A stretch of DNA of 54,432 nt from Ruminococcus sp. (GTDB taxonomy: Bacteria > Bacillota > Clostridia > Oscillospirales > Ruminococcaceae). Below, piece after piece: positions 1-9,400 of the stretch (its first letter is position 1; every line of letters starts with the position of its first letter). The stretch lies in assembly GCA_017620025.1 (NCBI GenBank), contig JAFZRF010000001.1:1-54432 (forward strand). Direction: 5' to 3'. A program made the translations under genes and the position numbers. Below the pieces are notes generated by a model, which was given only the letters and a program-made list of their open reading frames with translations, ran no database searches and was not told where the DNA came from.

Positions 1-60
1 CACCAGAGGCTCTGCCTCTGGACTCCGCTAAAGGGGCGCAGCCCCTTTAGAATCCCAAAC
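1..60. repeat. Partial copy of dispersed multi-hairpin repeat
   Basis: Two adjacent hairpins are visible: CCAGAGGC/GCCTCTGG and AAAGGGGC/GCCCCTTT, followed by the tail AGAATCCCAAAC. The same string, with small changes, ends the longer copies at 19064-19244 and 54074-54288. The copy is cut by the window edge, so its 5' modules are not visible. It lies just past the 3' end of the PPK2 gene. Confidence 0.85.
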
Positions 61-78
61 TGATTGAAAAAAGCTGAA

Positions 79-109
79 CGGTGCGAAATTACCCGCACCG
101 CTCTTTTTT
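79..109 (-). terminator. Hairpin terminator after PPK2 gene
   Basis: A 7-bp stem (CGGTGCG/CGCACCG) with T-runs on both sides lies directly after the PPK2 stop codon. It could stop transcription from either strand. Confidence 0.6.
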
Positions 110-110
110 A

Positions 111-1070
111 TCAGTCCTTTTTCTTCTTGCCCTTTTTCTTGGAATCCTTTGTCTCCTTTGAAGCCTTTTCCTCCTGCTTCTTCTCGCCCTCATAGCCGTT
201 GAGAGATTCCTTGAGTATCTTTGCGCACTCATCAAGCTTCTCCTTCTCTTCAGCCGGAAGCTCGGGGTACTGCGGATCGCATGATCTGATAGCATCAAGC
301 AGCAGCTCTGTGATCAGGTAGCGTGTATACCATCTCTGATCGCCGGGGAGAACGTACCACGGATTGGTCTTGGTGGAGGTCTTGTTTATAACATCGTTAA
401 AGCAGTCAAGGTATGCGTCAAACTTGTCCCTTACCTTGAGATCATCCGCACGGAACTTCCAGTTCTTCTCAGGCAGTTCTATTCTCTCAAGGAGCTGTGT
501 GGTCTGCTCCTCCTTGGATACGTGAAGGAATATCTTTATGATACGGTAGCCGTTGTCGTAAAGGTACTGCTCGAAGTTGTTTACCTGCTCACAACGCTCA
601 CCGAAGAAGGTCTTGTCGTCCTTGCCGATGATGCGGTCGTTCATATGGTAATGGGGCTTGATGCCCTCAACCTGTACAGTAACAAGATCCTCGTAGTGGC
701 TGCGGTTGAAGATGGCTATCTCGCCTCTTCTCGGAACGTCACGGTGGATACGCCAGAGGTAATCGTGAGCAAGTTCCTCTGAGGTGGGGGCTTTGTATGA
801 ATGAACTACAACACTCTGCGGATTTATGCCGCTGAAAACGTTCTTGATAGCTGAATCCTTGCCGGAAGCGTCGAGAGCCTGTATAACGACGATTATACCC
901 TCTCTGCCGTCGGCGTAGAACTTGTCCTGAAGCAGAGCGAGCTCCGCCTTATTCGCTTCGTACTTTGCGATTATCTCTTCCTTGTCAACTCCGTCATCCT
1001 TACTGTTTGTGGACAGCTTCCTGATATCGATCTTCTTGCCGCCCTTTATTGCATACTTGTCTGCTTTCAT
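111..1070 (-). CDS. PPK2 family polyphosphate kinase
   Basis: Predicted nucleotide kinase that moves phosphate between polyphosphate and nucleotides in the cytoplasm. The 319-residue protein has a Walker A-like loop (DASGKDS, residues 67-73) and the family motif FNRSHYED (121-128) after PRRGE, both hallmarks of PPK2. The fold seems complete by about residue 285. The last 35 residues are a Lys/Glu-rich tail that is probably disordered and could bind polyphosphate or RNA. The start has a weak AAGGTG ribosome binding site and its own promoter upstream, so it looks monocistronic. The PPK2 subclass (AMP or ADP acceptor) cannot be told from sequence reading alone. Confidence 0.9.
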   Translation of the reverse strand: MKADKYAIKGGKKIDIRKLSTNSKDDGVDKEEIIAKYEANKAELALLQDKFYADGREGIIVVIQALDASGKDSAIKNVFSGINPQSVVVHSYKAPTSEELAHDYLWRIHRDVPRRGEIAIFNRSHYEDLVTVQVEGIKPHYHMNDRIIGKDDKTFFGERCEQVNNFEQYLYDNGYRIIKIFLHVSKEEQTTQLLERIELPEKNWKFRADDLKVRDKFDAYLDCFNDVINKTSTKTNPWYVLPGDQRWYTRYLITELLLDAIRSCDPQYPELPAEEKEKLDECAKILKESLNGYEGEKKQEEKASKETKDSKKKGKKKKD

Positions 1071-1120
1071 GGCACACCTTACCTTTCAGATGATAATTAC
1101 AGGCCTCAGGCCTTACGTCT

Positions 1121-1149
1121 ATTATAACATATATTATCACGATAGTAAA
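1121..1149 (-). promoter_or_regulatory. Promoter of PPK2 gene
   Basis: On the minus strand TTTACT (1144-1149) and TATAAT (1121-1126) are separated by 17 nt, a good SigA match, about 50 nt upstream of the PPK2 start. Confidence 0.65.
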
Positions 1150-1231
1150 GAGATTTTTGATATTTCTGACTAAGAATATGTATCATTACCCAAAAGCTAT
1201 TTATCCACAAGTAACAGTGTTCGTTATCCTC

Positions 1232-1704
1232 CCCGTGCGATAGCCGCCTTTAGCCTGCTGGTCTTAAAAAAGCAAAAGCTGACAGGAGGGGGTCAAGGGG
1301 AGAGTGAGGGGGAGTCCAGAGGGGGAGCCGTAGGGGAAGGGGGAGGATGTCAGCTTTTACTGCGGTTTTCTTTTCTTCACCCTGTCTCCCCGAAGGCTCC
1401 CCCTCTGGCCTTGTGAGTACAAGTATGTTATTTGATAAATTGAGATAAAGAACGAAGAATTATTTATCCTTGATCTCCTCTTTCCGAGATTTGCTAAATC
1501 TCACACAAAAGCCAAAGAGGAACACCTCCCGGGGCAAGGAGGGAGGAAAAAAGAAAACCGCAGCAAAAACCGGCATTTCCCTCCCTCCTTTCCCCTCACG
1601 GTTTTCCTCTCTGGACTCTCTTTTCCCTCGCCCCTTTCTTCCCACCCATTGCCGGTTTTTGCTTTCTATCGGAGACAGCAGGCCTTGTCGGGCTATCGCA
1701 CGGG
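1232..1704. repeat. Nested palindromic non-coding element
   Basis: The element is bounded by a perfect 14-bp inverted repeat (CCCGTGCGATAGCC at 1232-1245, complement at 1691-1704). Inside are three further perfect inverted pairs: AAAAGCTGACA (1274-1284 with 1348-1358), CCAGAGGGGGAGCC (1316-1329 with 1395-1408) and GCAAAAACCGGCA (1563-1575 with 1650-1662). Tracts between them are strongly G-rich then C-rich. Open frames across it are short, low in complexity and lack ribosome binding sites, so I see no gene. It may be a non-autonomous palindromic repeat. The function is unknown. Confidence 0.6.
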
Positions 1705-1921
1705 TGACATAATGTGCGTTGTTAGTTTGAAGGCGGCTTTAGTAGGGGCTGCCTTCGGCAGCCCGCCTACCTGATGTTCATCGCACCTATCCTGCGGACG
1801 CCCAACGCTACACCGACAACTTGCAACGCAAAACAAGCGGACCGCCAAAGGCGGTCCCTACAGTCGCTATGTCCGTGACGGCGAACGACTGCGCCCCTGC
1901 AAATCCATCGCATTCAGGCAA
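1705..1921. other. Non-coding spacer with small hairpins
   Basis: No gene is seen here. Two short palindromes stand out: GGCTGCCTTCGGCAGCC (1747-1763) and GGACCGCCAAAGGCGGTCC (1839-1857). Both resemble dispersed hairpins rather than terminators, since neither is followed by a T-run. Confidence 0.5.
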
Positions 1922-1951
1922 GAAAAAACCGCCCTCCCGAAGGAGAGCGGT
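1922..1951 (-). terminator. Terminator of ribosomal operon
   Basis: The stem ACCGCCCTCC/GGAGAGCGGT with a CGAA loop is followed, on the minus strand, by a T-run. It lies 25 nt after the rplQ stop and closes the long ribosomal run. Confidence 0.85.
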
Positions 1952-1975
1952 GTATTACGTTATTACGTATAAGGC

Positions 1976-2320
1976 TTAGTCAACCAGCTTGATGATTGCC
2001 ATCTCAGCAGCATCACCACGACGGGGTCCGATCTTTACGATCTGTGTGTAACCGCCGTTCTTGTCAGCGTACTTGGGTGAGATCTCATCAAACAGCTTCT
2101 TAGCAACAGCTTCCTTTGTTACGTAAGCCATTACCTGACGCTTGGAGTGCAGATCATTTGTCTTACCGATGGTAATCATCTTCTCTGCAACAGCACGAAC
2201 TTCCTTTGCTCTTGTAACGGTAGTCTCGATCTGACCGTTCTCAAGAAGGAAAGTAACCATGCCTCTGAGCATTGCCTTTCTGTGATCAGATGTTCTGCCC
2301 AGCTTTCTTGTACCCGGCAT
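1976..2320 (-). CDS. rplQ: 50S ribosomal protein L17
   Basis: Large-subunit protein bL17. The sequence opens [20 protein letters not shown], the family signature, and the 114-residue length is normal. I chose the ATG at 2318-2320 because AGGAG lies 8 nt upstream. A GTG three codons earlier would overlap that site. It is the last gene of the run, 30 nt after rpoA, and is followed by a terminator. In many Firmicutes ECF transporter genes and truA follow; here non-coding repeats do. Confidence 0.97.
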   Translation of the reverse strand: MPGTRKLGRTSDHRKAMLRGMVTFLLENGQIETTVTRAKEVRAVAEKMITIGKTNDLHSKRQVMAYVTKEAVAKKLFDEISPKYADKNGGYTQIVKIGPRRGDAAEMAIIKLVD

Positions 2321-2350
2321 GTTATTCACTCCTTTTCTAATTCAGTGGAT

Positions 2351-3316
2351 TTATTCCTCTTCGGAGGAGAGGTCGAAGCCCAGTGACTGGAGCTTCTCCT
2401 TTACCTCATCGAAGGACTTCTTTCCGAGGTTTCTGACCTTCATCATTTCTTCCTCAGACTTGTTGATAAGGTCATCTACGGTATTGATTCCGGCACGCTT
2501 CAGACAGTTGAAGGAACGTACCGATAAGTCAAGATCCTCAATGGTCATCTCCAGGATCTTCTCCTTGCCCTTTTCGTCCTTTTCTACAAGGACCTCAGCC
2601 AGACCGGCCTCTTCTGAGAGGTCGATGAACAGCTTGAGATGCTCGTTGAGGAGATTGGCTGCCTGCGACAGAGCTTCCTTAGCGGAGATTGTACCGTCGG
2701 TCCAAACCTCCATTGTGAGCTTGTCGTAGTCTGTTACCTGTCCCAGACGGGTGTCCTCTACAGTGTAGTTGACCTTTAATACAGGTGTGTAGATACTGTC
2801 AACAGCGATAACATCAACAGGCATATTTATCTGCTTCTTGTTACGCTCAGCGGAGACATAGCCTCTGCCCTTGTCGATAGTGATCTCCATGTACAGCTTT
2901 GAGTCCTTGCCCAGTGTAGCAATGTGCATACCGGGATCGAGGATAGTTACCTCAGAATCAGCCTTGATGTCGCCGGCAGTGATCTCGCACTCGCCCTCTG
3001 CTTCAACATAGACTGTCTTCGGACTATCACCCGTAAGCTTTGCTGTAAGGCCCTTGATGCTGAGGATTATTTCCGTTACGTCCTCTTTTACGCCCGGAAT
3101 TGTTGATAACTCATGGTGAATGGTTCCATCCTTGCCCTGAAGCTTAACGGATGTTACCGCTACACCAGGAAGTGAGGAGAGCAGCACACGCCTGAGACTG
3201 TTTCCGAGAGTAATTCCGTATCCCCGCTCCAGCGGTGCTAAAACGAACTTGCCGTATTTGCCGTCACTCTTAAGCTCGACAACGTCGATATCCGGCTTAT
3301 TGATCTTTTCCAGCAT
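2351..3316 (-). CDS. rpoA: RNA polymerase alpha subunit
   Basis: Scaffold of RNA polymerase assembly. With the ATG at 3314-3316 the protein has 321 residues, beginning [10 protein letters not shown]. The N-terminal dimerisation domain (about 1-230) contains the conserved [19 protein letters not shown]. The C-terminal domain (about 255-315) carries [16 protein letters not shown], which contacts UP-element DNA and activators. AGGAGGG sits just upstream of this ATG, which is why the longer reading from 3337 is rejected. It lies between rpsD and rplQ, as usual in the alpha operon. Confidence 0.98.
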   Translation of the reverse strand: MLEKINKPDIDVVELKSDGKYGKFVLAPLERGYGITLGNSLRRVLLSSLPGVAVTSVKLQGKDGTIHHELSTIPGVKEDVTEIILSIKGLTAKLTGDSPKTVYVEAEGECEITAGDIKADSEVTILDPGMHIATLGKDSKLYMEITIDKGRGYVSAERNKKQINMPVDVIAVDSIYTPVLKVNYTVEDTRLGQVTDYDKLTMEVWTDGTISAKEALSQAANLLNEHLKLFIDLSEEAGLAEVLVEKDEKGKEKILEMTIEDLDLSVRSFNCLKRAGINTVDDLINKSEEEMMKVRNLGKKSFDEVKEKLQSLGFDLSSEEE

Positions 3317-3406
3317 AAAAACCCTCCTGTTTCGCAATAATGATTTGTATTATTGTATTTTTGAGTTACAAATGACTCTGCAAGTAATCTGAGATAGTTC
3401 TCAGGA

Positions 3407-4006
3407 TTACTTGGAGTACAGCTCGACGATGAGGTGAGTAGCTACCTCGTAGTCAAGATCCTCAGCTGAGGGGAGGCGGTTAACTGTTGCTGAGAAATCA
3501 TCCTTGTTAGCTGTGAGCCATGAAGGAACGAGTCTGTCCTTTGTCTCTTCAACTGTAGCCTTGAACTTCTCAGAAGTTCTGTCCTTCTCCCTGAGAGCGA
3601 TTACATCGCCGACCTTAACCCTGTAGGAGGGGATATTTACCTTCTTGCCGTTTACTGTGTAGTGGCTGTGTACTACCAGCTGTCTTGCCTCACGTCTTGT
3701 AAGAGCAAGACCCATTCTGAATACTACGCTGTCAAGTCTTGTCTCGAGGCAAGTGATGAGGTTGTCACCGGTCTTGCCTTCCATCTTTGAAGCGATCTCG
3801 AAGTAGTGCTCGAACTGCTTCTCGAGTACGCCATAGATGAACTTGAGCTTCTGCTTCTCCTTGAGCTGGAGACCGTACTCAGAAATCTTCTTTCTGTTGT
3901 TTGCGTTTCTGAAACGGATGGACTCCTTCTTGGAAACGCCCATTACAGCCGGGCTGATGCCCAGATATCTGCATCTCTTAAGAATAGGTTCTCTCTGAAC
4001 TGCCAT
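3407..4006 (-). CDS. rpsD: 30S ribosomal protein S4
   Basis: uS4 binds 16S rRNA early in 30S assembly. The protein is 199 residues, with an S4 RNA-binding domain at about 88-150 (RLDSVVFRMGLALTRREARQ). The N-terminal Zn cysteines of the C+ form are absent, so this is the zinc-free type. AGGAGG precedes the ATG. A 90-nt spacer to rpoA shows no clear terminator. S4 autoregulates this operon in other bacteria; I could not confirm a site here. Confidence 0.97.
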   Translation of the reverse strand: MAVQREPILKRCRYLGISPAVMGVSKKESIRFRNANNRKKISEYGLQLKEKQKLKFIYGVLEKQFEHYFEIASKMEGKTGDNLITCLETRLDSVVFRMGLALTRREARQLVVHSHYTVNGKKVNIPSYRVKVGDVIALREKDRTSEKFKATVEETKDRLVPSWLTANKDDFSATVNRLPSAEDLDYEVATHLIVELYSK

Positions 4007-4027
4007 ATTAATGCACCTCCTGTGGGA

Positions 4028-4432
4028 TTAGACACGACGTCTCTTGGGCGGACGGCAGCCATTGTGAGGAATGGGAGTTACGTCCTTGATCATACGAACC
4101 TCGAGGCCTACGGTCTGGAGTGCTCTGATAGCAGCCTCACGACCTGCGCCGGGTCCCTTTACGTATACCTCAACATACTTGAGGCCGTGCTCCATAGCAG
4201 CCTTTGCAGCTGTCTCAGCTGCTGTCTGTGCTGCGAAGGGAGTTGACTTCTTGGAACCTCTGAAGCCGAGCTCGCCAGCGCTTGCCCATGAAATAGCATT
4301 GCCTGCTGTATCAGTGATAGTTACGATCGTGTTATTGAAAGTGGACTGAATGTGAACAGCACCGCTCTCGATATTCTTACGCTCTCTGCGTCTTCTGATT
4401 GTGGTAACCTTTTTACCCTTCTGCTGTGCCAA
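4028..4432 (-). CDS. rpsK: 30S ribosomal protein S11
   Basis: uS11 forms part of the platform of the small subunit next to the mRNA exit. The 134-residue sequence has the family core [15 protein letters not shown] and the ending [11 protein letters not shown]. It lies 14 nt after rpsM and 21 nt before rpsD. Confidence 0.97.
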   Translation of the reverse strand: MAQQKGKKVTTIRRRRERKNIESGAVHIQSTFNNTIVTITDTAGNAISWASAGELGFRGSKKSTPFAAQTAAETAAKAAMEHGLKYVEVYVKGPGAGREAAIRALQTVGLEVRMIKDVTPIPHNGCRPPKRRRV

Positions 4433-4446
4433 AGTTCATGACCTCC

Positions 4447-4815
4447 TTACTTCTTCTTGTTTGCGATGGTCTTTACAGGGCCCTTGCGGGTTCTTGCGTT
4501 GGTCTTGGTTCTCTGACCTCTTACGGGGAGACCCTTTCTGTGACGAACGCCTCTGTAGCAGCCGATCTCAACAAGTCTCTTGATGTTGAGAGATACCTCA
4601 CGGCGGAGATCACCCTCAACAGTGTAGTTTGCATCAATGTAGTCACGGAGCTTAGCTACGTCTTCCTCGGCAAGGTCCTTAACTCTTATATCAGGGTCAA
4701 CACCTGTAGCCTCGAGGATCTTAGTTGCAGTCGGACGGCCGATTCCGAAGATGTATGTGAGTCCGATCTCGACTCTCTTATTTCTCGGAAGGTCTACGCC
4801 AGCTATTCTTGCCAT
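4447..4815 (-). CDS. rpsM: 30S ribosomal protein S13
   Basis: uS13 sits in the 30S head and bridges to 50S and P-site tRNA. The 122-residue protein begins [20 protein letters not shown] and has the C-terminal basic tail with [15 protein letters not shown], both family hallmarks. It follows rpmJ by 31 nt with a GGAGG site. Confidence 0.97.
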   Translation of the reverse strand: MARIAGVDLPRNKRVEIGLTYIFGIGRPTATKILEATGVDPDIRVKDLAEEDVAKLRDYIDANYTVEGDLRREVSLNIKRLVEIGCYRGVRHRKGLPVRGQRTKTNARTRKGPVKTIANKKK

Positions 4816-4846
4816 AATGAATTTACCTCCATTGTTACGCCGGGGA

Positions 4847-4960
4847 TCAGCCCTGACGCTGCTTATGCTTAGGATTTTCGCAGATAACCATGATTCTGCC
4901 CTTACGTTTGATAACCTTGCACTTCTCGCACATGGGTTTTACTGAAGGTCTTACTTTCAT
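4847..4960 (-). CDS. rpmJ: 50S ribosomal protein L36
   Basis: A 37-residue frame, found by direct translation, starts [20 protein letters not shown] and ends with a TGA at 4847-4849. Cys11, Cys14, Cys27 and His33 form the usual zinc site, so this is the zinc-binding C+ version of bL36. GGAGG lies upstream of the ATG. It fills the gap between infA and rpsM, its usual position. Confidence 0.95.
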   Translation of the reverse strand: MKVRPSVKPMCEKCKVIKRKGRIMVICENPKHKQRQG

Positions 4961-5003
4961 TGAAATTACCTCCTTTTACGGATAGCGGGATCTTATCCCT
5001 TGT

Positions 5004-5222
5004 TTACTTAACTCTCCAGGTGATCCTGCCCTTGGACAGGTCATAGGGTGACATTTCAAGCTTCACCTTATCACCGGGAACGATCCTGATATAGTTCATT
5101 CTGAGCTTTCCGGACACATGAGAAAGAACCTCATGGCCGTTCTCGAGCTGTACTTTGAACATTGCGTTGGGCAGTGCGTCGGTTACGACGCCCTCTACCT
5201 CGATTACATCTTCTTTAGACAC
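5004..5222 (-). CDS. infA: Translation initiation factor IF-1
   Basis: IF-1 occupies the A site during initiation. The 72-residue single S1/OB domain begins [20 protein letters not shown] and contains [13 protein letters not shown] and the ending GRITWRVK. It is typical in length and is 13 nt from the KOW gene. Confidence 0.97.
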   Translation of the reverse strand: MSKEDVIEVEGVVTDALPNAMFKVQLENGHEVLSHVSGKLRMNYIRIVPGDKVKLEMSPYDLSKGRITWRVK

Positions 5223-5235
5223 TTGATGACCCTCC

Positions 5236-5496
5236 TTACTCTGCGCTTCCGGCTTCCCGGAGCAGCGCTCTGAGCTTCTTATCAGTTATATCGCTTATAT
5301 TGATCATACTGCCTGTGGCACGGATATGCTTCATATTCTTGCGCTTTGGCCTGGCGAGCTTTCTCGTCTTGCCGTCCGCTATCATGCAGTATCCGCCGCT
5401 GACCTCTGTGACGACGAAGAAACCGCCGTAGGGGTTCTCCCTGTCTCGTCCTGCGTCAGCTCTTACCACTGAGCCTGCCTGCACCTTGTTTAACAC
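5236..5496 (-). CDS. KOW domain RNA-binding protein
   Basis: Small 86-residue protein with an N-terminal KOW motif (about residues 5-40, [20 protein letters not shown]) and a basic stretch [13 protein letters not shown]. Firmicutes commonly carry such an L14e/L6e-like protein between map and infA, so I infer a role in ribosome assembly or translation; the exact role is not known to me. It lies 13 nt after map and 13 nt before infA. Confidence 0.85.
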   Translation of the reverse strand: MLNKVQAGSVVRADAGRDRENPYGGFFVVTEVSGGYCMIADGKTRKLARPKRKNMKHIRATGSMINISDITDKKLRALLREAGSAE

Positions 5497-5509
5497 GATG
5501 TGACCTCCG

Positions 5510-6262
5510 TCAGGATTCTGTCAGAATAACGGGACCGTCAGGAGTTATTGCGATCATATGCTCGAAATGAGCGGACAGTGAACCGTTCTTTGTGACCACG
5601 GTCCAGTTGTCGTTAAGGGTTCTAACATCGTCGCCTTTTGCGTTTATCATCGGCTCGATGCAGATCGTCATGCCGGCGACCAGTCTCGGGCCCCTTCCGG
5701 GCTTGCCCCAGTTTGGTATCTCCGGCGATTCATGGACCTCTCTGCCGATGCCGTGGCCGCAGTAATTTCTTACGATTCCGTAGCCTCGTGAGGCACAGTA
5801 CTCCTCAACAGCATGAGATATGTCTCCGATACGGTTTCCGACCTGAGCCTGAGCGATACCTTCATAAAGGGATTTCTCAGTGACCTCAAGAAGTGCCTTT
5901 GCTTCATCAGATATCTTGCCTACCGGGAAGGTCCAGCAGCTGTCGGCGTTGTAGCCGTTATAGGCGGCCCCCGTGTCGATGCTCACTATATCGCCTTCCT
6001 TAAGGCGGTGACTGGCCTTCGGGATGCCGTGGATCACTTCCTCGTTTACCGAGATACAAGCGTGACCCGGGAATCCGTAGAGACCTTTGAATGCTGATTT
6101 GCAGCCGTGTCTGGCGTAGTATTCACCCACCAGTTTATCTACATCAAGTGTAGTCATACCCGGCCTCAATCTTTCACCGGCATACCATATTGCGTCGTGG
6201 GTTATCCTACCCGCTTCACGCATTATGGCAAGCTCGGTCTTGGATTTGATGGTTATACTCAT
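5510..6262 (-). CDS. map: Methionine aminopeptidase, type I
   Basis: Removes initiator Met from nascent proteins, using two metal ions. The 250-residue protein is a short type I form without the N-terminal zinc or SH3 extension. The metal-ligand regions SIDTGAAYNGYNADSCW, NYCGHGIGREVHESP and CIEPM are intact, as is GHACISVNEEVIHGIP. Its start overlaps the adk stop (TGATG), which suggests translational coupling. Confidence 0.96.
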   Translation of the reverse strand: MSITIKSKTELAIMREAGRITHDAIWYAGERLRPGMTTLDVDKLVGEYYARHGCKSAFKGLYGFPGHACISVNEEVIHGIPKASHRLKEGDIVSIDTGAAYNGYNADSCWTFPVGKISDEAKALLEVTEKSLYEGIAQAQVGNRIGDISHAVEEYCASRGYGIVRNYCGHGIGREVHESPEIPNWGKPGRGPRLVAGMTICIEPMINAKGDDVRTLNDNWTVVTKNGSLSAHFEHMIAITPDGPVILTES

Positions 6263-6897
6263 CAGTTTACTCCTACTGCTGCAAGAGTAAGTCTGGAAGT
6301 GTCTGCTACTTCCTCCTGGCCTTCAACTGTCACAAGCTTGCCCTGTGACTCGTAGTAGTCCTTGAGAGGAGCAGTCTTCTCGTGGTAGGTAGCCAGTCTG
6401 TCAAGCACTACCTCGGGCTGGTCGTCCTTGCGGATGATAGTTGCGTCGCCGCACTTATCGCAAACGCCCTCTACCTTGGTGGGCTTGTACTGGATGTGGT
6501 AGGATGCGCCGCAGCCCTGGCAGACACGTCTGCCTGAGACTCTCTGCTTGATAGTCTCGTCGGGAACGTCGATCTCTATTACCTTGTCGATCTGGATACC
6601 CATGCTGTCAAGAGCCTCTGCCTGGGGAACAGTTCTGGGGAATCCATCGAGGATGAATCCGTTCTTGCAGTCGTCCTCTGCGATCCTCTCCTTGAGGATA
6701 CCGATCACGATATCGTCTGATACGAGAGCGCCTGCATCCATAGCAGCCTTAGCCTTAAGGCCGTACTCGGTGCCGTTCTTGGCCGCCTCACGAAGAATGT
6801 TGCCTGTGGAGATCTGCGGGATACCGAGAGCGTCTGATACGACCTCTGCCTGTGTACCCTTGCCCGCACCGGGAGCGCCTAAGAAAATAAGGTTCAT
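6262..6897 (-). CDS. adk: Adenylate kinase
   Basis: Interconverts 2 ADP with ATP and AMP. The P-loop GAPGAGKGT is at residues 7-15. Cys126, Cys129, Cys146 and Cys149 make the four-cysteine zinc LID found in Gram-positive enzymes. The length of 211 residues is normal. It lies 12 nt after secY and overlaps map. Confidence 0.97.
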   Translation of the reverse strand: MNLIFLGAPGAGKGTQAEVVSDALGIPQISTGNILREAAKNGTEYGLKAKAAMDAGALVSDDIVIGILKERIAEDDCKNGFILDGFPRTVPQAEALDSMGIQIDKVIEIDVPDETIKQRVSGRRVCQGCGASYHIQYKPTKVEGVCDKCGDATIIRKDDQPEVVLDRLATYHEKTAPLKDYYESQGKLVTVEGQEEVADTSRLTLAAVGVN

Positions 6898-6909
6898 ACT
6901 GTTCCTCCT

Positions 6910-8232
6910 TTACTGTAAGAAGCCCTTATGATGTCTCATCATAAGCTGAGATTCCAGTGTACGTGTTGTTTCAAGGGCAACGCTTACTGCGATGAGTATC
7001 GTTGTACCACCCATTGAAAGTGACTGAAGGTTCTGATCTGCCATGGAGATGAAGATCGGAACTACAGCGATTATACCGAGGAAGATAGCGCCTACGAGAC
7101 TGATCTTGGAGAGAACTCTCTGGATGTAGTCTGATGTGGGCTTACCGGGTCTGATACCGGGGATACCGCCGTTTGACTGACGGAGGTTGTTTGCTATCTC
7201 GATAGGATTGTACTGGAGTGAAACATAGAAATAGTTGAAAGCAATGATGAGGATGAAGTAGATTACTGCATAGCCCCAGTTTCTTGTGCTGAAGAAATCA
7301 AGGAACTTGCTGTAGAAGCCGTCGTCCTTCGGATTGGGCTTGAAGAGCTCAATAGTTCTCGGGATGGACATAAAGGACATTGCGAAGATGATAGGCATAA
7401 CGCCGCTCATGATGACCTTTATCGGGATATGTGTCTTCTGTCCGCCGTACTGCTTTCTTCCCACAACACGCTTAGCGTACTGTATCGGGATTCTTCTCTC
7501 TGCCTCGTTCATGAATACGATGAATGCGAATTCAGCGATTATGAAGAGGAGATAGCCTATTGTTACGAACAGGTACTTCTGAGGCTGCTCTTTTGTAAGA
7601 GATATCAGACGACCTGCATCGACGGGGAATCTTGCTGCGATACCGGCAAAGAGGAGCATTGATACGCCGTTGCCGATACCCTTGTCGCTGATCCTGTTAC
7701 CCATCCATACTACGAATGAAGCTCCTGCTACGAAGCAAGCTACGATAACGAATCCGGCAAATACGCCTTCACCGCCCGTTGTATACTTCAGAGCTGTTGT
7801 GCCTGCATCGTCCTTCATGGTTCTGAGGACCAGGTAGTAGCCGTAGCCCATTACTATAGAAAGTACAAGGGATACTACTGCTGAGATCTTATCGATCTTC
7901 TTTCTTCCCTCTTCACCTTCGTCTCTCATTCTCTCAAGCGGCGGCAGAGCGTATGTCAGCAGCTGCATGATGATGGATGCGTTGATGAACGGGGTGATTG
8001 AGAGTGAGAACAGTGCTGCCTGTGAGAGCGCACCGCCGGTGATCGTGTTCAGGTACTCAAGGAAGTTACCGCCCTGAGCGTTTGTGTCCATCCAGGCTCT
8101 TACTACATCTGTATTGAGGTAAGGTACTGTAACGGCGTTTCCGAATCTGAAGATCACGATCATGAGTAATGTGTATAATAGCTTCTTTCGGATCTCGGGT
8201 GTATTCCAAGCGGTCTTCAGCGTCTTGAACAC
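6910..8232 (-). CDS. secY: Preprotein translocase subunit SecY
   Basis: Channel subunit of the Sec translocon in the cytoplasmic membrane. The 440-residue sequence has about ten hydrophobic segments, the plug-region pattern ITPFINASIIMQLL, and the cytosolic loop EAERRIPIQYAKR that contacts SecA and ribosomes. It lies one base after the rplO stop, so the two are tightly coupled. All five dockerin proteins in this window would need this export route. Confidence 0.97.
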   Translation of the reverse strand: MFKTLKTAWNTPEIRKKLLYTLLMIVIFRFGNAVTVPYLNTDVVRAWMDTNAQGGNFLEYLNTITGGALSQAALFSLSITPFINASIIMQLLTYALPPLERMRDEGEEGRKKIDKISAVVSLVLSIVMGYGYYLVLRTMKDDAGTTALKYTTGGEGVFAGFVIVACFVAGASFVVWMGNRISDKGIGNGVSMLLFAGIAARFPVDAGRLISLTKEQPQKYLFVTIGYLLFIIAEFAFIVFMNEAERRIPIQYAKRVVGRKQYGGQKTHIPIKVIMSGVMPIIFAMSFMSIPRTIELFKPNPKDDGFYSKFLDFFSTRNWGYAVIYFILIIAFNYFYVSLQYNPIEIANNLRQSNGGIPGIRPGKPTSDYIQRVLSKISLVGAIFLGIIAVVPIFISMADQNLQSLSMGGTTILIAVSVALETTRTLESQLMMRHHKGFLQ

Positions 8233-8233
8233 A

Positions 8234-8674
8234 TTACATCACCTCAGCCTTTCCTCCGGCCTTTTCAATTTTCTCTGCAGCGCTCTGAGAGAACTTAGCA
8301 GCCTTAACTGTAAGCTGAGATGTAAGTTCGCCGTTTCCGAGGATCTTGATTCCGTCGTACTCCTTCTTAACGAGACCTGAAGCCTTGAGGAGCTCAGTAT
8401 CTACTACTGTACCGTCCTTGAACTGGTTAAGGTCGGATACATTTACTACTGCATACTTTGTAGCGAAGATGTTGTTGAAGCCTCTCTTAGGGATTCTTCT
8501 TGCCAGAGGCATCTGACCGCCTTCAAAGCCGATCCTTACTCCGCCGCCGCTTCTTGCATTCTGACCCTTGTGGCCCTTACCGGCTGTCTTTCCGTTTCCG
8601 GAACCGTGACCTCTGCCGATACGCTTTACAGCCTTGTTGGAGTCAGCTGCAGGAGTTAATTCGTGAATTTTCAT
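8234..8674 (-). CDS. rplO: 50S ribosomal protein L15
   Basis: uL15, late-assembling large-subunit protein. From the ATG at 8672-8674 the protein is 146 residues, opening [20 protein letters not shown] and holding the Gly-rich [26 protein letters not shown] stands before this ATG, so the open frame reaching upstream to 8755 is not used. Confidence 0.97.
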   Translation of the reverse strand: MKIHELTPAADSNKAVKRIGRGHGSGNGKTAGKGHKGQNARSGGGVRIGFEGGQMPLARRIPKRGFNNIFATKYAVVNVSDLNQFKDGTVVDTELLKASGLVKKEYDGIKILGNGELTSQLTVKAAKFSQSAAEKIEKAGGKAEVM

Positions 8675-8693
8675 GCTTGTTGCACCTCCTTGT

Positions 8694-8870
8694 TTACGCT
8701 TCTGTAACCTCGATGAGGTGTGAGATCTTGTTGATCTTGCCCTGTGTCTGTGCATTGTCGGGCTGAACGGTTACGTCGCCGATCTTTCTGAGACCGAGTG
8801 ACTCGGCAGTAGCGATCTGATCCTTCTTTCTGCCGATGAGGCTCTTCACGAGCTTGATATTCTTTGCCAT
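8694..8870 (-). CDS. rpmD: 50S ribosomal protein L30
   Basis: A 58-residue frame found by direct translation: [20 protein letters not shown] at the start, with [15 protein letters not shown] in the middle, which is diagnostic for uL30. It sits between rpsE and rplO, as in most bacteria. An overlapping frame in another phase is a shadow. Confidence 0.96.
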   Translation of the reverse strand: MAKNIKLVKSLIGRKKDQIATAESLGLRKIGDVTVQPDNAQTQGKINKISHLIEVTEA

Positions 8871-8884
8871 GGTGTTGTGCCTCC

Positions 8885-9385
8885 TTAACCAAATATTTCC
8901 TTAACGGACTTGCCTCTCTTCTCAGCAACATCCTTTGCGGAAGTGCAGTTAACAAGACCGTTGATAGTAGCTCTTACTACGTTGCAGGGGTTGTTGGAAC
9001 GAAGGGACTTTGTTCTGATGTCCTTGATTCCTGCTACCTCGATTACTGCACGAACAGGGCCGCCTGCGATAACGCCGGTACCGGGTGCAGCGGGCTTCAT
9101 AAGAACTCTGCCTGCGCCGAATGCGCCAACGATCTCGTGGGGGATTGTAGTTCCCTTGAGAGCAACCTTGACCAGGTTCTTCTTAGCATCCTCGATGCCC
9201 TTGCGGATAGCATCCGGAACTTCGCCGGACTTTCCGAGACCGAAGCCTACTGTTCCGTTTCCGTCACCGACTACGACCAGAGCGGAGAACTTCATGATAC
9301 GTCCGCCCTTTACTGTCTTGGAAACTCTGTTGATAGCAACGACCTTTTCCTGCAGCTCAGGTGCCTGTGTTTCAATATTAGCCAT
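8885..9385 (-). CDS. rpsE: 30S ribosomal protein S5
   Basis: uS5 shapes the mRNA entry helicase and decoding fidelity. The 166-residue sequence has the N-terminal double-stranded RNA-binding part with [20 protein letters not shown] and the C-terminal part with [16 protein letters not shown]. It lies 15 nt after rplR with a GGGAGG site. Confidence 0.97.
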   Translation of the reverse strand: MANIETQAPELQEKVVAINRVSKTVKGGRIMKFSALVVVGDGNGTVGFGLGKSGEVPDAIRKGIEDAKKNLVKVALKGTTIPHEIVGAFGAGRVLMKPAAPGTGVIAGGPVRAVIEVAGIKDIRTKSLRSNNPCNVVRATINGLVNCTSAKDVAEKRGKSVKEIFG

Positions 9386-9400
9386 TGTGTTACCTCCCTC

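Noticed and set aside
1460-1712. Overlapping short frames of 61-80 codons on both strands in the left spacer
   Set aside because: They are low-complexity translations of the palindromic purine/pyrimidine tracts, without ribosome binding sites.
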